From Neodontobutis hainanensis (lineage: Eukaryota; Chordata; Actinopteri; Gobiiformes; Odontobutidae): DNA of 64,000 bases. A program made the position numbers and the translations under genes. The notes below the pieces were generated by a model. The model did no database searches, was not told the DNA's origin, and saw only the letters and a program-made list of their open reading frames with translations. Below, piece by piece: positions 1 through 14,000 of the stretch (position 1 is the stretch's first letter; every line of letters begins with the position of its first letter). The stretch covers positions 3,589,001-3,653,000 of the forward strand of contig JALDNG010000006.1 of NCBI GenBank assembly GCA_024349245.1, in the 5' to 3' direction.

Positions 1-1778
1 ATATACCGTTTTGTCAGCAGTGAGCCTGAGAAAGATGGATAATAGTGGCCTTTTTCTATCCTAGAAGGGCTTAATGATATCCTCCTGCCCTTTCTTGGTG
101 TAAAATAATGACTTCTTTTTACTTTCAATAGAATTTCTAGGTCCAGGATGTCAATTTCTTATACTAAGAGAAATATATATGCCAGAAAACCAATTAATGG
201 AATACTTTTTGTTTGAATAAGACTGACAGCTGCATGTATTTTGTTGGGTAAAAGAAAAGCTGTAGTTCTGCAGTCAACTATATCGCTTTAGACATGATGC
301 AGAAAATAAATTAGTTTGCAGTTGTTCTTCTAGAAAGCTGAATTGAGGCTGCTTTTGTTTGCATGTTTACCGAAACGGCCAGATATCAACTGACAGAGAG
401 ATAAAGAGACAGTGACAAATAATTTGCTGGGTTCAGTCAGTCTTTAGATTAGTTGGAAAGAAGTAATGCATTTGCAAACAAAAGCTTCTGCCATCTTGCA
501 ACTAGAAACACAGCCTGTCAAACCGTTTGTACAAAGTATCAGTCAATCTGCCAATTCAACTGTTGTTGGATTCTATGGTTAATCCAGTAAAATTACACAT
601 TTCTTCAGAGTAGTGAGGACTATGATAAGGCATTTGTTGCGGTAAGAAAACAGTTGTCTCAATTTTGTAGAGTTCAATTGTCTGTGCAATCATTTCTTTC
701 CCTCCATTAATCAGAATTGTGTCCATTTGCATATATATGAGAATAGATGTTTCATTTACCTGTCCAGTGATTAGGCATTAATAAATTCACAATTAAAAAG
801 TAATTGGTCTAAATTGCCAAGATCTGCTCTATGTTGCTTGCACTGACATTTTAGTTGGGGTTAAAATCCTTTTTGCTCTTGATTTATCCCAGTCCTGGAG
901 GTGGTCCAAATAAAATTAAACCAAAGGGAAGCGTAGATTAGGAATACAAATGTTCCCCCCACATTTACAACTTTCAACTTAAACAGCAACCCCAATGATC
1001 TTGCAGGGATTTGTACACTGAAAATTATAATAGAATACAATTCCAGGTATAATATACATTTTTTCTTTTAATGAAAATATTTCTCTTGTAATAAAAATCC
1101 TTTTTTTTCTCTGTAGCTATGCCTCTCTCGGTGGCCATGGATATATCTGTAACACATTGCACACTGCATATATTACAACATTTCTTTCTTTCTTCACATG
1201 GAAAGAATGTTTCTGGGTGTGCAACTCTCAGCCGCACAGCTCTTATAATAAAAAAAACAGTAAAAAATATATGACTGGTTGCTAGAGTTCATTTAAAGTC
1301 GAACTAAACTTGTATTGCACTTTGTTTCATTAATGAGCACTAAGAAATGATTGTATGGTTCAGTGTATGTAGATTAAATAAACATTCCTGCATTATTAGC
1401 CCAATTATTTTATAATGTGCTTTTGTGCATATTTGCTGTAGAAAATGACTGGTCTGAAAAGATACCTCGTTAACATAAGCCACAGTCACAGAGAACTATA
1501 GAATACTGGTCTGATGTGAGAGAAGCCATATTCATTTGTGTGGTCTAGCATCACATTTAGGCTATGTCCACTCTTATGTTTTACAAAATATTTCTACCCA
1601 CGCTTTAACTTGACTTTTAATTGTCTTGTTTTCCAACATCAAGAGATGAAAATTACTATTATCCTTCGTAAAGTTGTAAAGTTATAATCTTCTATAACAG
1701 CTATGCATTGTTTTTACTGTTTTTTGTGGGATCTAAAGCACAGCCTCTAACAGAAAATATTGTGTCTTTTTTCTCTAG
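1..1778. other. AT-rich intronic DNA, nothing recognised
   Basis: I read both strands and found no splice-bounded coding segment, transposon terminus or tandem array. Open frames here are short and lack any family resemblance. If the exon at 23958 is ALK exon 4, this lies in the preceding intron. Confidence 0.5.
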
Positions 1779-2258
1779 TTACTGTTGCAGGAGGGATTTT
1801 TTTTCTTCCTGGCCTTGACAACTGTTAATAAGCTTTGCTTCTACAAGGTCGCGAAGTCCCTGGATGACAGAACTGGCCTGAACACTGAGCTCACTCTGAA
1901 CGTCTGCTATCATCAGAGCACGTTCCAAAGCCTGTCTGCTATAATCAGTGTTTGAGGCAGGTCGTCTGTTGGTTGCTGCGACTTGTAACACTCAATTTGA
2001 CCCATCAGCAATGCCATCAGTTACATGAATCTGCAAGGGTATTTGGCTGGACTTGTAATAGCATTGGCACTGAGGTCTGTGGAACATCTGGTTGTCTAAT
2101 GCCGGGGTTAGGTCATGATGATTGTTGATAGCTTTTATTTGTTTGAACACACATTGCCTGTATCTGCCCAGTGTCAGCTGCACTGTTGAGATCTTCCTGC
2201 TCTTACTTCTTTGTACCACCGTCAGTGAGCCCGCTAAAGGTGGCATGGTTTTTCTCAC
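1779..2258 (-). pseudogene. Decayed minus-strand open region, family unknown
   Basis: On the minus strand one reading frame of about 160 codons is interrupted only by a TGA at 1992-1994. The upstream half contains MPPLAGSLTVVQRSKSRKIS. The downstream half is helical and polar (DYSRQALERALMIADVQSEL, then SVQASSVIQGLRDLVEAKL). The composition looks more protein-like than other frames nearby, and the region has CpG-containing, less AT-rich sequence. No splice sites or start context make it a live exon. It may be a fragment of a transposon gene or a processed pseudogene. It may equally be a chance frame. Confidence 0.22.
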
Positions 2259-5200
2259 GGCACGTTTTTTTTACTGCTCCTGATGTAAACTGATGAGGCC
2301 TGTTAACGCTTAGTGCACCATGCTAATCTCATCACACTGCTTGTGGATTGCAGTGTTAGCGTCTGCTTAGCTCTGGTTCCTACGCTAATTTATGAACTCG
2401 CAAAGCGATGCATCTCACCTAATGGCATTAGTGTCAAATGGTTTGATAAAGATGGGCAGCTTCCTTCTTAATTAGCACAAGGTCTTTTACTTCTGGTAGC
2501 ACCCCCCACACGTGAGTACCATTCACCACCTGCTGCGGTCTATAAGATGTAATGATGCTGCTGCGAAAGAACATGACTAAAATGACCTGGTGTAGGCACA
2601 GACAGGGAGATGATATTCAAATGTCACAGTAAAATGCCATATTTTATTACTTTGACCTTCATGGTTATTTGTTTTCATTGCAATAAAGCTGCAGTATTCT
2701 TTCATGTTAGCTCTGTTGGTATGTTCATGGACTACATGTGTCAATTTTATTCATCTCTAAACAATTAATGAAACCATATTTCCAGTGAGCAGCTGACCAA
2801 CTGAAAACACAGGTTGAGTTGGTACTGCACACCGAAGGGTGTGTTCACAAATGCTATGTGTAATGCGGCTACTCTGTGAGTGCAATTAACTTGAAAGTTT
2901 GAATGTTGCCATATGAAAGTTTTTGCTAATTAAATATGCACGCCAAGATCCCTTCAAAACACATTTATTATTCCACTTCCAAAAGAACTCCAGGATAGTT
3001 TGATAATTGGCAATGCCATTATGAATGCCAAGTGGACCAGGAGCTAAAAGGTGTTTTTTGTTTTGGTCTGAACTTAAAACAACAGACTACGTGTGTAAGC
3101 ACACCCAAACGGATGCCGTACTGACCAACCCCTCATCCAACAGGATATATTTCATTTACACATAATTTGATTGTCATTTTAAGATTAAAATATTTGACTG
3201 ATATATGACCATTGCTGTATTAGTATTTCATTATAATCAAAATCTAATTAAATGACAAGTTGACTCAAAATTGTTAACAGACCGTGAATAGCTTATGTGT
3301 CCAGTTTTCTGTTGCAGGTGTGTGAACATGCATCACATACAGTACATAAGCATTTCAGAGTTTGCTCTGGGTAACTGTCGTGTCAGTCTGTCTTCATTAT
3401 ATGTTGAGCTGAGTGCAGTAAGACCTTTGCCGCTGCAGTTTACAGTATTTCAGTGTCCACTGAAAGGGCCTGAGGCTACACAAAGCTCATACTGTAACTA
3501 AATGCATGTGCTATACTGCTATGTTACAGTTGTTTTTTGCAAATTTTGCAATTACATCTCACTACTTTATGGTATTGCAATAAAAAAAACATGTAAAACC
3601 CTGTCACATTGATTTTATATTAAAACACCTTACTGCAGAAATTTAAAGGTTCACAGTTAAGGCATGTTGGAGCTCCTGACACATACACATTTTAGTCTGT
3701 CACCTCTCACTTTGTTCTGCCAGTATCTGTGTAGACTACTGTGTTTGGAGACTATGATGGTGCGTATAGTCTCACATTTATTGATCACATTGGGCCAAGG
3801 ATACATTTGCACTGCAAGCAAGACTAGGCCAGATTGAATCATAGATCTCGCATCAAAACATATTAGGTTTATTTTTCTCAAAAGCAGTAAAACACTAGTG
3901 CTGTAAAAATGCTGAATTATAATGTTCAACAGTTATTTAGCAATTTACCACATTTAGGCAAATTAATTCCTCATACTTGAGCCTGTTAAACCAAAAGGCC
4001 ATTATCCACTTAATTACCTAATATCCCACATTACTATTAGAGTATTGTTGTTGTTTTTGTATTTTTGTCACCTGCATAAAAACTGCTGCTTTTAAAATTT
4101 CAACAAGTGAACGACGCAACCACCTGATGCTAAGTCAGTCCTTGGCGTATTCACTGAGTAAGAAGATGCTGCTTTCAAAGTACCTCTAACAACGATTGAT
4201 TTGATGAATGACTAAGCAGACATCTGCTTGAGTCAAGTGCATACGCTTGATTTTATGTTTCTTGAATTGCTGTTACTAACATTATTGAATCGAGTTGTGA
4301 GTAAATTGGATGAAGTGCCAGGTATTTTTAGTTTTTGACATGGCTTCAGGAGGTGGAAATGAACAAAGCACTGTGCAGTGTATTGGTTTGAATATCAGAA
4401 AACGTCTCTAAATCAAGGGCCCATGTTTCAGACTATTTACAGTGTTACCACCCACTCACTCATTACACAGTTTAACTGAGCCACTTCATCATCGATCTCT
4501 GCCTTGTGCTTTCTGTCAGATGTTCTCATGGGGTCATGTACATCCATTAGTCCCACTGCAATGACTGCACCACTTAAAGGTACACAAAGCATACACCAGC
4601 AATATCTATGGAAAATGTGCTCAATTGGAATAATTTCACTGACACTTCAAAAATAACCTAAAGTATGATTATTTTTTCAGCTAATTTCATTTTCCCACAG
4701 AGTAATGTGTAAGGTCTGGGATCTCAAAGTTCATGGTTAATGTACAGCATTTAGCCACATTTAAACAGGTGTGTAATTTTTTTACATGCTATTTGATATA
4801 CAACATACAACTTAACCAAATATAAATCTACTTCAAAATTTGAACAATGCTTCAAAAACAAGATATAGCTACTACACATTAGTGTTACAAGCTAGCCTTT
4901 TTAATAATAACGTCAAAATTTACAGTGAAATTTTACAGTTTTCCTATTTTTTCCACATGGGAATTTCCCTTCCCTTTGCCACTACCTTCAGCCTATGTTA
5001 GAAAAGTCTGTTAAACAGCAGTGTCACTTTTCAAAGAGCAAAATGCATCATATGTTCTAGTCCTTGTCACCATAGCTTTTATATTTTTTTATGGAAAATG
5101 TTCTACCGCATGCAGCGTATTAAGTCATTGTCCACATGATGACAGCACCCCAGAGTCTTTTCTTGGAAATGTGAGTATAGTGCTTTAAAATTGCTAGGTT

Positions 5201-5714
5201 CCTCTATTATTTTTATTTTTCACTCTGCTCTTCTTTCTTCTCTGTTTTTTTCATCTCCCTTTTTTTAAGTGTTTTTTCATTTCAGCCTTAGTTCACTGTA
5301 AATGTGATCTAATCTTTTGTCTGATGCATCGCTCTGTCTATCTGTCTGCCTGCCTACTCAAAACAGGCCATTTTATTGTAAATGCAAGCTTTGTATTATC
5401 TTGACATCCACTTTTGGATGGCTCATAAATTCTATGCTACATTATGGATGGATCAGGACTCAGGTCACTCCTACCAGAGTTGGTTTTAGTATAGACCGTA
5501 ATCTCATTTTAAGTGTGATTAGGTTTTAGAATTCTAGGTTTAGAAAAACAAACTGGTAGTCTAAGAGGTCTTTGACTGAATGATAGATTTAGATATATAA
5601 AGTTTATCATCATTAAAACAAATAGTTTTAGATGATTTTGAGACCAAACATTACGGAAGCATTCATGACTTTTATTATATTTTCTTGTTAATTTTTTATT
5701 TTTTTCTTGTGATA
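2259..5714. other. Intronic DNA, nothing recognised
   Basis: AT-rich unique-looking sequence. Short open frames at 3295-3501 (+) and 3657-3929 (-) have no recognisable motifs and no splice context. No complete repeat was recognised. Confidence 0.45.
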
Positions 5715-5868
5715 ACAACCTAATTTTCCTTTTTATCACAATGGAATTTTACAGGTGTAAAGTTAGAAGCCGATTGGCACATTTGAACTTCCGCAATTGA
5801 TCTCTTGAAATCCAAAAGAAAGAGAAAGAAAATAAGCAATAACTCCATCTTCATCCAAACATGCTGTC
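5715..5868 (+). repeat. Unidentified interspersed repeat, copy 1 (inverted partner at 6574-6770)
   Basis: The core from ACAGGTGTAAA at 5751 to CCAAAAG at 5818 matches the reverse complement of about 6649-6730. Shared segments include ACAGGTGTAAAgTTAGAAG, CCGCAATT and GCTTGAAA-type sequence ending CCAAAAG. Weaker similarity runs outward through ACAACCT and inward through TAACTCC and ATCCAAAC. Minus-strand translation of this copy resembles plus-strand translation of the other (QSASxFTPVK in both). It may be one arm of an old transposon's subterminal repeats. Confidence 0.5.
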
Positions 5869-6573
5869 CTGGTGGCCGGACAGTTTGTGTTGGTTTCCAT
5901 GTGCTGTTCACAGAAAGACGGCTGTCTTTGGGGGATGGATTTTATGCTGTGATTTTTGCTCAATAAGCATAGTACATTTAAGATGTTTGGTCCATTGTTA
6001 GATGTTCCAGTGATGATTCAAAGTTAGCTGGCTTAGCTCCTCTCATTAATGTGTATTCCTGCTGATAGTGTCAAGAATTCATATTCATCTTCATCTGTCA
6101 TTAGATGGTCCATTTAAAGAACCTTTGAGGCAAATGTTGTTGTGATATTGGATAATATAACAAAAACATGATATTGATGTTGAAACTGTTATTGGGTCGA
6201 TAATCACCTCACAGCCCATTTCTTTTGTGAATTTTGTTGAATAGCACAACCATTATTAAAACTTTAATTTAAAAAACTCCAAATAAGATCACAGTTCAAG
6301 GGAAATGAAGCTGTGGGGTGATTTTGCTGACTAGACCCAACAACAAAGCACTACTGAGCAAATAAATGTCCAGTAAAAATAATAAAACATATAAAAAAGG
6401 TCAGTTTCACCAAACTAACTGTTGTTGTAAACAGAATAGACTCTTATCTTATGTGTATGATGTGATGATGTTATTTGTGTAAAACTACACTGAATTTCTG
6501 TGAAGTGTGTTTTATATTTTGCATTTTTCCCTATGCAGCCGTTTTCATCTTCATCTCGGCAGCATATAGAGAA
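5869..6573. other. Spacer between the inverted repeat copies
   Basis: About 700 bases of AT-rich sequence. I see no transposase-like frame. If the flanking copies are the ends of one element, this is its eroded or deleted interior. Confidence 0.3.
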
Positions 6574-6770
6574 GGGCACGTTTGGATAAAAAAGGAGTTA
6601 ACCTATTCTCTACATTAGTATGTAAAGCAGAGACTATTTTTTTAATGTCTTTACAGCTTTTGGTTTTCAAGCTATTAATTGCGGATGTTGGAAGGTCCCA
6701 ATCTGCTTCTAAATTTACACCTGTGAAACGAAGTTTGTTTTCTCGAGAAAACAATAGGAAAAAAGGTTGT
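6574..6770 (-). repeat. Unidentified interspersed repeat, copy 2 (inverted)
   Basis: The reverse complement matches the copy at 5715-5868 over most of its length: ACAACCT, CACAGGTGTAAATTTAGAAG, CCGCAATTAATAGCTTGAAA and CCAAAAG, then TTAACTCC and ATCCAAACG. Identity by eye is well below perfect, so the pair is old. The translation contains LLIADVGRSQSASKFTPVK. Confidence 0.5.
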
Positions 6771-6789
6771 GAATACATTGCCACCTAAG

Positions 6790-7675
6790 CATATGATACT
6801 GGTATATAGTATATTAGGTATGAAAACTGTCTAAAAGACAAGCATCCTGTATTAGAATACTGTGTAAACACTGTACTCTCATTAGCATTGTTGCCAACCC
6901 GACAAATTTCACACATGAAGTTACCTGCCCACTTTAATTTTTCCCCTTCAAACATGGCACATATTCTTTTTTTCTTTTCTGGCTTTAGGAGTGTAATAGT
7001 GGTGGGAGCTTTAATGGTGGGTCTTGAGGTGAACAGGAACTGAGTACTGACACTAATTAGATTGAGTACTAGTGTATAAAAATAAAGGCATCACTGTCAA
7101 AGTGAATTGGGAAAGTTGAATGCACAAACACAAAAGAGGCTCGTACAATGCATAGTGAATCTGATTGGTGGGAGCTGTGCCTCTGGGGTGAGTCCATGCC
7201 CACAGAGGTTGAGAGGTCTGTGTCTGCCTGCTGTAAGACTGAGCAAACGCAGCGATGAAAAATGTGCATTTGTTGTTCATCCTTAGGGTATGTGCCTTAA
7301 GGCAGCAGAGCATATGTGCTTACAGCAGGTGCAGAATTTGTTTAAACAGGTGCGTACTTGCACTTTAATGAGGAAATATCAAGTGTGAATGCAACAGGAG
7401 GTCGAGGGAATGTTTACTTCAGAGTGATGCTCATAAGATTTCTATACACATACATACCGACTGAAATTATGCCATGGGCACTTTGCATGGTCTGGATTAA
7501 CTAATAACATATTTTTTTTATTATTATACAGTATTAAGCAAACAGTATTTTCTAAGTAGGATGTGTATGCTCTCTGTATGATATTTGGGTTTCCTTAGCT
7601 ACATTGGAGAGAATGATTTAGTAACATATTTAATAGTTGTATGGTTAGGTCATATTGATCCAATGCCCTTTTAAA
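6790..7675. other. Intronic DNA, nothing recognised
   Basis: No coding segment with splice context. The minus-strand open frames at 7053-7313 overlap each other in two frames and have no motif. Confidence 0.45.
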
Positions 7676-8016
7676 AATAAGGCATAGTACTCATATAACA
7701 CTTTTCAAGATACCCAAAGTCACTTATTATATATTTTATTCATTCACTCCACAGTCACACACTGGCGGTGGTAAGCAACATCTGTAACCACAGTTGCCCT
7801 GGGCCAGACTGACAGTCGTGGCAGCCATTTTGTGCTTATGGAACATCCAACCATCACCAAACATTCTCACACATTCATACACCAGAGCCACAGACACTTG
7901 AGGTAAGGAGGGTTAAGTGTCTTGCCCAAGGACACAACAACAGTTTTAAGTGTGGGCAGCGCGGGAGTCTAACAACCGCTATAGGACAACTGCCCTTCCA
8001 CTGAGCCACTGCGCTC
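7676..8016 (-). mobile_element. tRNA-derived SINE
   Basis: Read on the minus strand, the head holds a good pol III A box (TGGCTCAGTGG, 7998-8008). A degenerate B-box-like segment (GGTTGTTAGACTCCC, about 7963-7977) follows. Next comes a central motif TTGTGTCCTTGGGCAAG (7922-7938). The tail includes a block like AGTGACTTTGGGTATCTTGA, which I know from a common fish repeat as CGCTTTGGGTGTCTAGA. The copy is diverged. I saw no clear target duplication. The family name is not certain; it resembles the fish SINEs with a conserved central domain. Confidence 0.65.
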
Positions 8017-10872
8017 CAACAAAACTGGACAAAACCTTTTGAGGAACTGGTCCCTGGTTTACTTCATGTATTATCAACTTGTGTGACGCTGCAGAACGTT
8101 TTATAAGCCTTGTCGTCACTAGAATGGCATTAGATTATTACAGCAACATGGTGGTGTGGTAAAACCACAACCTCATCTATCATTATGCAATCTATGGTCT
8201 TAGCCAATAGTAGCTTCACATAGTGGTAAATAAATGGATGCCAGTAATTATGGAACAGCTGTAATTGTCTACTTGCATAATGGAGCTCAGTTAGGTTTGA
8301 CAGACGGCTGAGACACCTTTTACCTTCTATTAAAAAAAATCACCAAGCAGTCTAATGGGCAACCACACAGAGATGTCAAAGCATTTTAGTGTTGAGCACC
8401 TTTTTCAATTTGATGCTAAACAGTTAGCTTCCCTGTGCAGAGTGATTGTGTTGCTTCACGCTTTGAAAAGTGCCTGGGGTATGTACTGCCGCTCTTGACA
8501 GAATTCAGAAATCTTCTACCAATGAGGCCTCTCTTTTTAACTTTGTTCAAAGGCAGTGACGCAGGAAGAGCTGCATGCAGGGGTGGGACGGTTAACAGTA
8601 GGAAAGGGGTGAAAGAAAGTATAGCGAGAGAAGAGATTGCAGTGACAGAAGCATAAGTTGTGTGTGACAGAAAGAGAGAAAGGAGAAATGAAAGTAGAGA
8701 TGGTAATGACGCAAAAAAGAGAGTGGACGCAAACAGAAATTGGAACGACCAAGAGAGAAAGCCAAGGGGTGGGGGGTGTTGGAGAAATCGTCACATAGCT
8801 GATGGAATAAAAAGCGATTAGAGGGAACGAGATTTGAAGATAATATGTGGCAGCAAGAAAGATAGATGCCAGAAATAAGAGGGGCATCGACTAAATAAGA
8901 CAGTGATGGAGAGTTGGCAGAAAACAGTTAGTGCCCTATTTACAGCTAACATTTGAGGAAAATGAGGAGACTCCATGGAATGCAAGAAAATGAGGACTTT
9001 GCAAACCGGAAAATTATGAGATTCTATGATATGAGTATTTTAATTTTAAATTAAAGGAGTAATTTCTTGGAAGTTGGTCAGTATTTAAAATAATACCTGA
9101 ACTGTGCTCCTGCACTTCTTGTCACACAGTTTGAGGTTATTTGTATTGATAGGAACGCTTTGTAGTTTGGCAGGGTTTAGAACAAATGATTATTTAATTA
9201 TTTTATATGGTTTTATTAAACAGTTCTATTCTCTGTGAAAAGCAATAAAAAAAAAATACCCTACACTATGTCAAAATCAGGTTGTCTGTATACTTTCTTG
9301 ACCCAATCGAACATAACCTGACACTCCAACTTTGATCATGGCTTCTCAAATTAAACAAACCACTTGTTTTAGCTTTGACATAAAGCCGCCTGGATCAATC
9401 ACATATGTAGTTAGACACCTCTGGATCAGGCAACTGATCACACACTTGCTGACAAGGAATAGTCTTTAGGGTAATAGTGGAGCAGCCAGGCCCCTATTAG
9501 TGTCCATCAAGTGCCGTGCAAAAGGCCAGACTGACAGTAGAGCTGTTTGGAAATACCAGCATCATGGACACCAAAACAAGAGTGGATATGTATGGCTTGA
9601 TGGTTGCATGTCTTATGCCAGTCTGTGTGTGAAGCCAAGCAGCTCTGCCCTGGCCAAAGGTGTAATAGTGACTGCAATCAAGAATAAGCCCATCCATCCA
9701 AAAGCTAGTGCCAGATAAAAAAAAATGATGGGATATCCAACTCTATGTTGCTGTTTTTCTGTTTCCTCTGAAAATAAATCAGTTGATTGAAAGCTGTGTT
9801 CAAGAAGTGCATTTAACACCCCATTACCCTTCTGAATTGGTGGTAGCTGTGAGATAATATTATTTGGCCACCAAGACATAATGCAGCATGTCTGAGATCT
9901 TAAACCAATTTTTTGTATGTGGGTTACACCAAAAAAAGCTCTTAAAAGTAATTTGTAGTCAGTCACAATGTGGTAAACTGAAGGGAAACCATAGTGTGTA
10001 TCAGATTTACACCTGAGCACATTAATCACATCAAAGACCTGTTATTTTCTTTGTCAGGCTATCAACAAGCCCAGAAAATCCTTTCTGTCGTCTTGTCACT
10101 TTGTGCATGGCGGTGTTTAAAATAAATCAAAAATGTTTCAATTTTGCATACAAGTATTCAGGTTCTATGCGGTTCAAAACAGTGTAATAAGAAATAACAC
10201 AACAAAAGGAAAAAGCCTTTTATGGGGAACAATTAATTGGTTATTTTGGCATCCACACAAGTTTAACAAGTTTAATAGAAAAAAGAATATCATAAAAGTA
10301 AAATGTTAGGATTTCTTGAATTTAAAACAATGTCTTGTCCACTTGACCTTTGGACCACTCTGGGCTTTGTAGATGTGTCGAATTGTTCTCAGCAGTTACA
10401 ACTAAACAGTGTCCGTGTTGGAGGATGTAGGCACGGTTACCATGGCAATCACATTTCCCTTTTCCCACGAACATAAATGGAGCGACAGAAGTGAAGATGC
10501 AGAGGGAGGGATGAGTGCCTCTCCGAGGAGCACATTAAAACTGAGAGCAACACAGATGGATGGAGGCCTCCAGGGTTAGGCTTGGCTCACTGCGAGTGTG
10601 TAAAGAAATATATACTGCCTCCTTTAAAAAGAGAATATATTACACAAAAAGGCTAGTGCCATGTTCAGCAGCCATGTTGATGGACCATGGAGCCGGGGGC
10701 ACTCCGCATTTTTCTGCCCAGTTTAGAATTAAAACTTATGCTTTTGTTTTAATTGATGTTTTAATGGCCTAACAATGACTTTTGATTTCTAACATAAGAA
10801 CCTCTTTCTAACTACACACACCAATTTAATGTAAAAGATGTTTTCTTGATTATATGGAGATACTTTTGAGAA
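8017..10872. other. Intronic DNA with a purine-rich segment
   Basis: About 8560-8890 is strongly purine-rich on the plus strand (GAGA-, GAAAG- and GGGGTGGGGGG-type runs). This alone produces the 116-codon low-complexity minus-strand frame at 8537-8887. The rest, including overlapping frames at 9497-10029, shows no domain or splice-bounded exon. Confidence 0.4.
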
Positions 10873-11046
10873 TGAAGGGGGTACACCCAGTCAATCACAC
10901 CGCCATCTCTCAGAGATATACACTGACAGACAACCATTCACTCTCACATTTATTCACTATGGGCAATTTAGATTCCCCTAAAGGTGCATGTCTTTGGACA
11001 GTGGGAAGAAGCCGGAGTGTCCAGAGAGAACCCACAGTAACTACGG
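10873..11046 (-). mobile_element. Fragment of fish-wide tRNA-headed repeat
   Basis: The segment reads, on the plus strand, GGGGGTACACCC, then ACAACCATTCACTCTCAC, GGGCAATTTAGA and GTGCATGTCTTTGGACAGTG, and finally GAAGCCGGAGT and AGAGAACCCAC. This is the reverse complement of the body of the repeat seen more fully at 43826-44205. The tRNA-like head is missing, so this copy is truncated. Confidence 0.65.
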
Positions 11047-14000
11047 AAGGATTTATTCAATTTTAAAGGCGCTAATTCTAATTACATTTTAAGTGTTTTT
11101 TAGCATCTGTTTACTTTTCATACTCAGGTTTGTCCTAAAAGATGAAGCTTTCTATACTTTGTTAACTTTGTTATTGGCAACAAACCTTATAAAAGACTAG
11201 AGGGGGAGTTATCAGACATCTAGAAGCTCTGGAATAATTGTAAGTGTAAGTGCTGCCCATTATTAGACATGGGAGCACTTTATAATCTGTGCAACTCTGT
11301 TCGGTAGCTCTGTTCAGGATTGTGACTGAGCAGTGTGTTTTCAGACAGCAGTAGAGCTCTATAGCACAGATGAATAAATTGAGTTTTGCATACACCAATG
11401 ACTCCATTCAAAAGATGAATGCATTGTAACTATGAGCCTTTCTACAGGATTTGGCAATAACAAAAGCATAAAAAAACTGTGCTTATTCAATCCCTGCACA
11501 AAGTTGGTGGATTTCTGCTGCTACAGCAGCACCTACACTGTCACACAAGTGCAGCAGTGTCTGGCCTCATCTTAGAAAAGCAGGAATCGATAAACTCCAC
11601 CAGTAGAAGCATCATCACAGCAGTCGGAGTGTAATCATAGTTTGGTGGCATATGATGTGGAATCTGTGTGGCTCTGTAATTGCAGCCTTGAGTTAGAGGG
11701 CTTGATGAAAAAAAACTGATTTCTGTTTGCCATCTTGCCTGGTGTTTTATAACTCCCATTGCCTTATTGCTGTGATCTATTATGGCAGACGCTGCAAACA
11801 GTGGTGTCTCCAGCGATGAAACAAAGTACTGTCTAATAAATTTAATTGACTTTACCCTAAGTAAATGTCAGATTTGTGCCTTTTGTTTGCATCACATACT
11901 TATATGACCAAATTGTTCCGAAGAACATAAGCTTCTTTTGATTGTACTAATTCTTTGACTGTTTCATAATGCCTGACATGTATGGCACAGTCATTAGTTA
12001 AAGAAATCCGCAGTGGCTTTCTTAGTCTGTAAGCTGTGAAAGACTTTGCACAGTGCAGCCACAAGTAATTAAAAGAAGCGTCTGTCTGGCAGGATAGCTA
12101 ATTAAATTAGCTTGAGCTGTCTGCATGTATGAGAGTATGTTTTGAGCACAAGTGAATACGTATTGTGTTTGGTCTCTTTTATTTTGGGGGATTTTAGAGG
12201 ATGGGTACAATCTGTATCAGCATTCACTTAGATAGTATATGTTTTAGTGGCACATTTTAGCAATACTTATAAATGTACTCAAAAGTCTGATTGCTTTGAA
12301 GTAACTGCATAAATAATGAGTTAAAGTTTGATTGAATGTTCAACAGCAACAGTTTGTAACAGTTACTCCGGATTACCTTTGCCACATCTAAGAAAATGAA
12401 GCTGTGAGATTTACAACTTTAGGGGCAGGACATTTGTATTATAACCCCACAGATGACCAATTGGTTTTGATTGACATAGTGACTGTATTTTCTTCGGCTG
12501 TAAACACCCTGCCTGACAGCTTTATTAGATTTGTTTTACTTGTCATTTCAACACTCAAAACACAAATAAAACAGATCAGTTGTCTGAGTTTGTGTTTAAA
12601 GATGGATGAAGACTAGATTTATTAGTGACAGAATACTTTATGGAGGATTGCTGTTACTTTTACATACAGCTTACATTTAGATGTTAACCATGCATACATT
12701 AGCGGGCACATTTTCTCATGAATTCATTTATGAATAGTACATGCATAGGTTTAAAGTTAGTGTTAGGGGTTTTTTGGTTAGGGATAAGATGAAAATTGGA
12801 ATGCATATTAATGCATGAGTTAATATTAAAATGTGTAGCCTAATATAAAGTGTTACTGTTATAGGAATATTTTATATCCTTATCTTTAACCAGAGAGACA
12901 CGGAGACCGATTATAATTTAACAAGCAATGGTCAGGTTTTAATCCTTGCAAGGGTGAGCAAAGTAGACACAGTAACAAGGGTACAGCGACAGGTTTGCTT
13001 AAAGATGTAAACAGAACATGAGATTATATACAACACAGTGACGTCCTTGGTGAGAGGCGTTCACAATGGTCCAGGTGCAAGAGTCCCGTGACAAGCCATG
13101 TCTCAGTCTAGTTATGTCTACTTAATGCTTGGATTAGCACGAAGGACATGACATGAATTTGACATGACCTGAAGAGAACTATAAGCCCCCAGTAACTCTA
13201 AACATGAAGAATTAAAATTCTTATAACAGTTACCAACAAAACTTTTTCTTTTGTTTTAAAAGACATATAATCAAATATGAAGTTGCAAGATTTACCAATT
13301 CATTAAGTCTTAAAATGTTATCTTACCTTCATTTCTATAGAGGTAGATATTACAGCAAGATAAGATTTTGAACAATCCAGTTGCAATACACAGTTGTTTT
13401 TTTCCTAATAATGTGGACAAATCTGCTGAACATAACACATTGTTTACCTTATTAAATATTTGTTTGCTATTTATCACTAAAGTCTTGACAGAAAGGATCA
13501 CTGTGTCAGTAAGTTTAAATGCAGGTAGAGAAAACCAAATTATTGCCTTAGTCCGATTATAATTGTAGTTTTAAACTGCATGTATACACTTTACTTGGGA
13601 GGGGGGAGTCATTGAATTTCTAAAATTGGAGTAACCCACCTCGATAATGCAGTTTGTTATCGGATTTCTGCTGCATGTTTACAGTTTACTGAGCATGCGC
13701 CTGAGCCAGACAGCAGCACAAAGGCACACACAAAAACAGATGAGAAAAACAGTGTTTAAAGACCCACTCACTTCTTTTTAGACCAACAAATATATATATA
13801 CTGTATATAGGGTCACGCTGCCATTAGGTATCCTGTTTGTTGGTTATTACCGTTGCCACATGCTTGTTCATGTGGCTTTAAACTCTGCATGTCTCACTAA
13901 GACGGTGTGTAACTGTTGATATTTATTAATAACTTGATGATTACTGAACACATCTGCCTGGTATATAAGGATTTGCTACGAACATGTCAGGTTTAACGTT

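Noticed and set aside
8537..8887. 116-codon minus-strand hydrophobic frame
   Set aside because: Produced by a purine-rich plus strand; low complexity, no domain.
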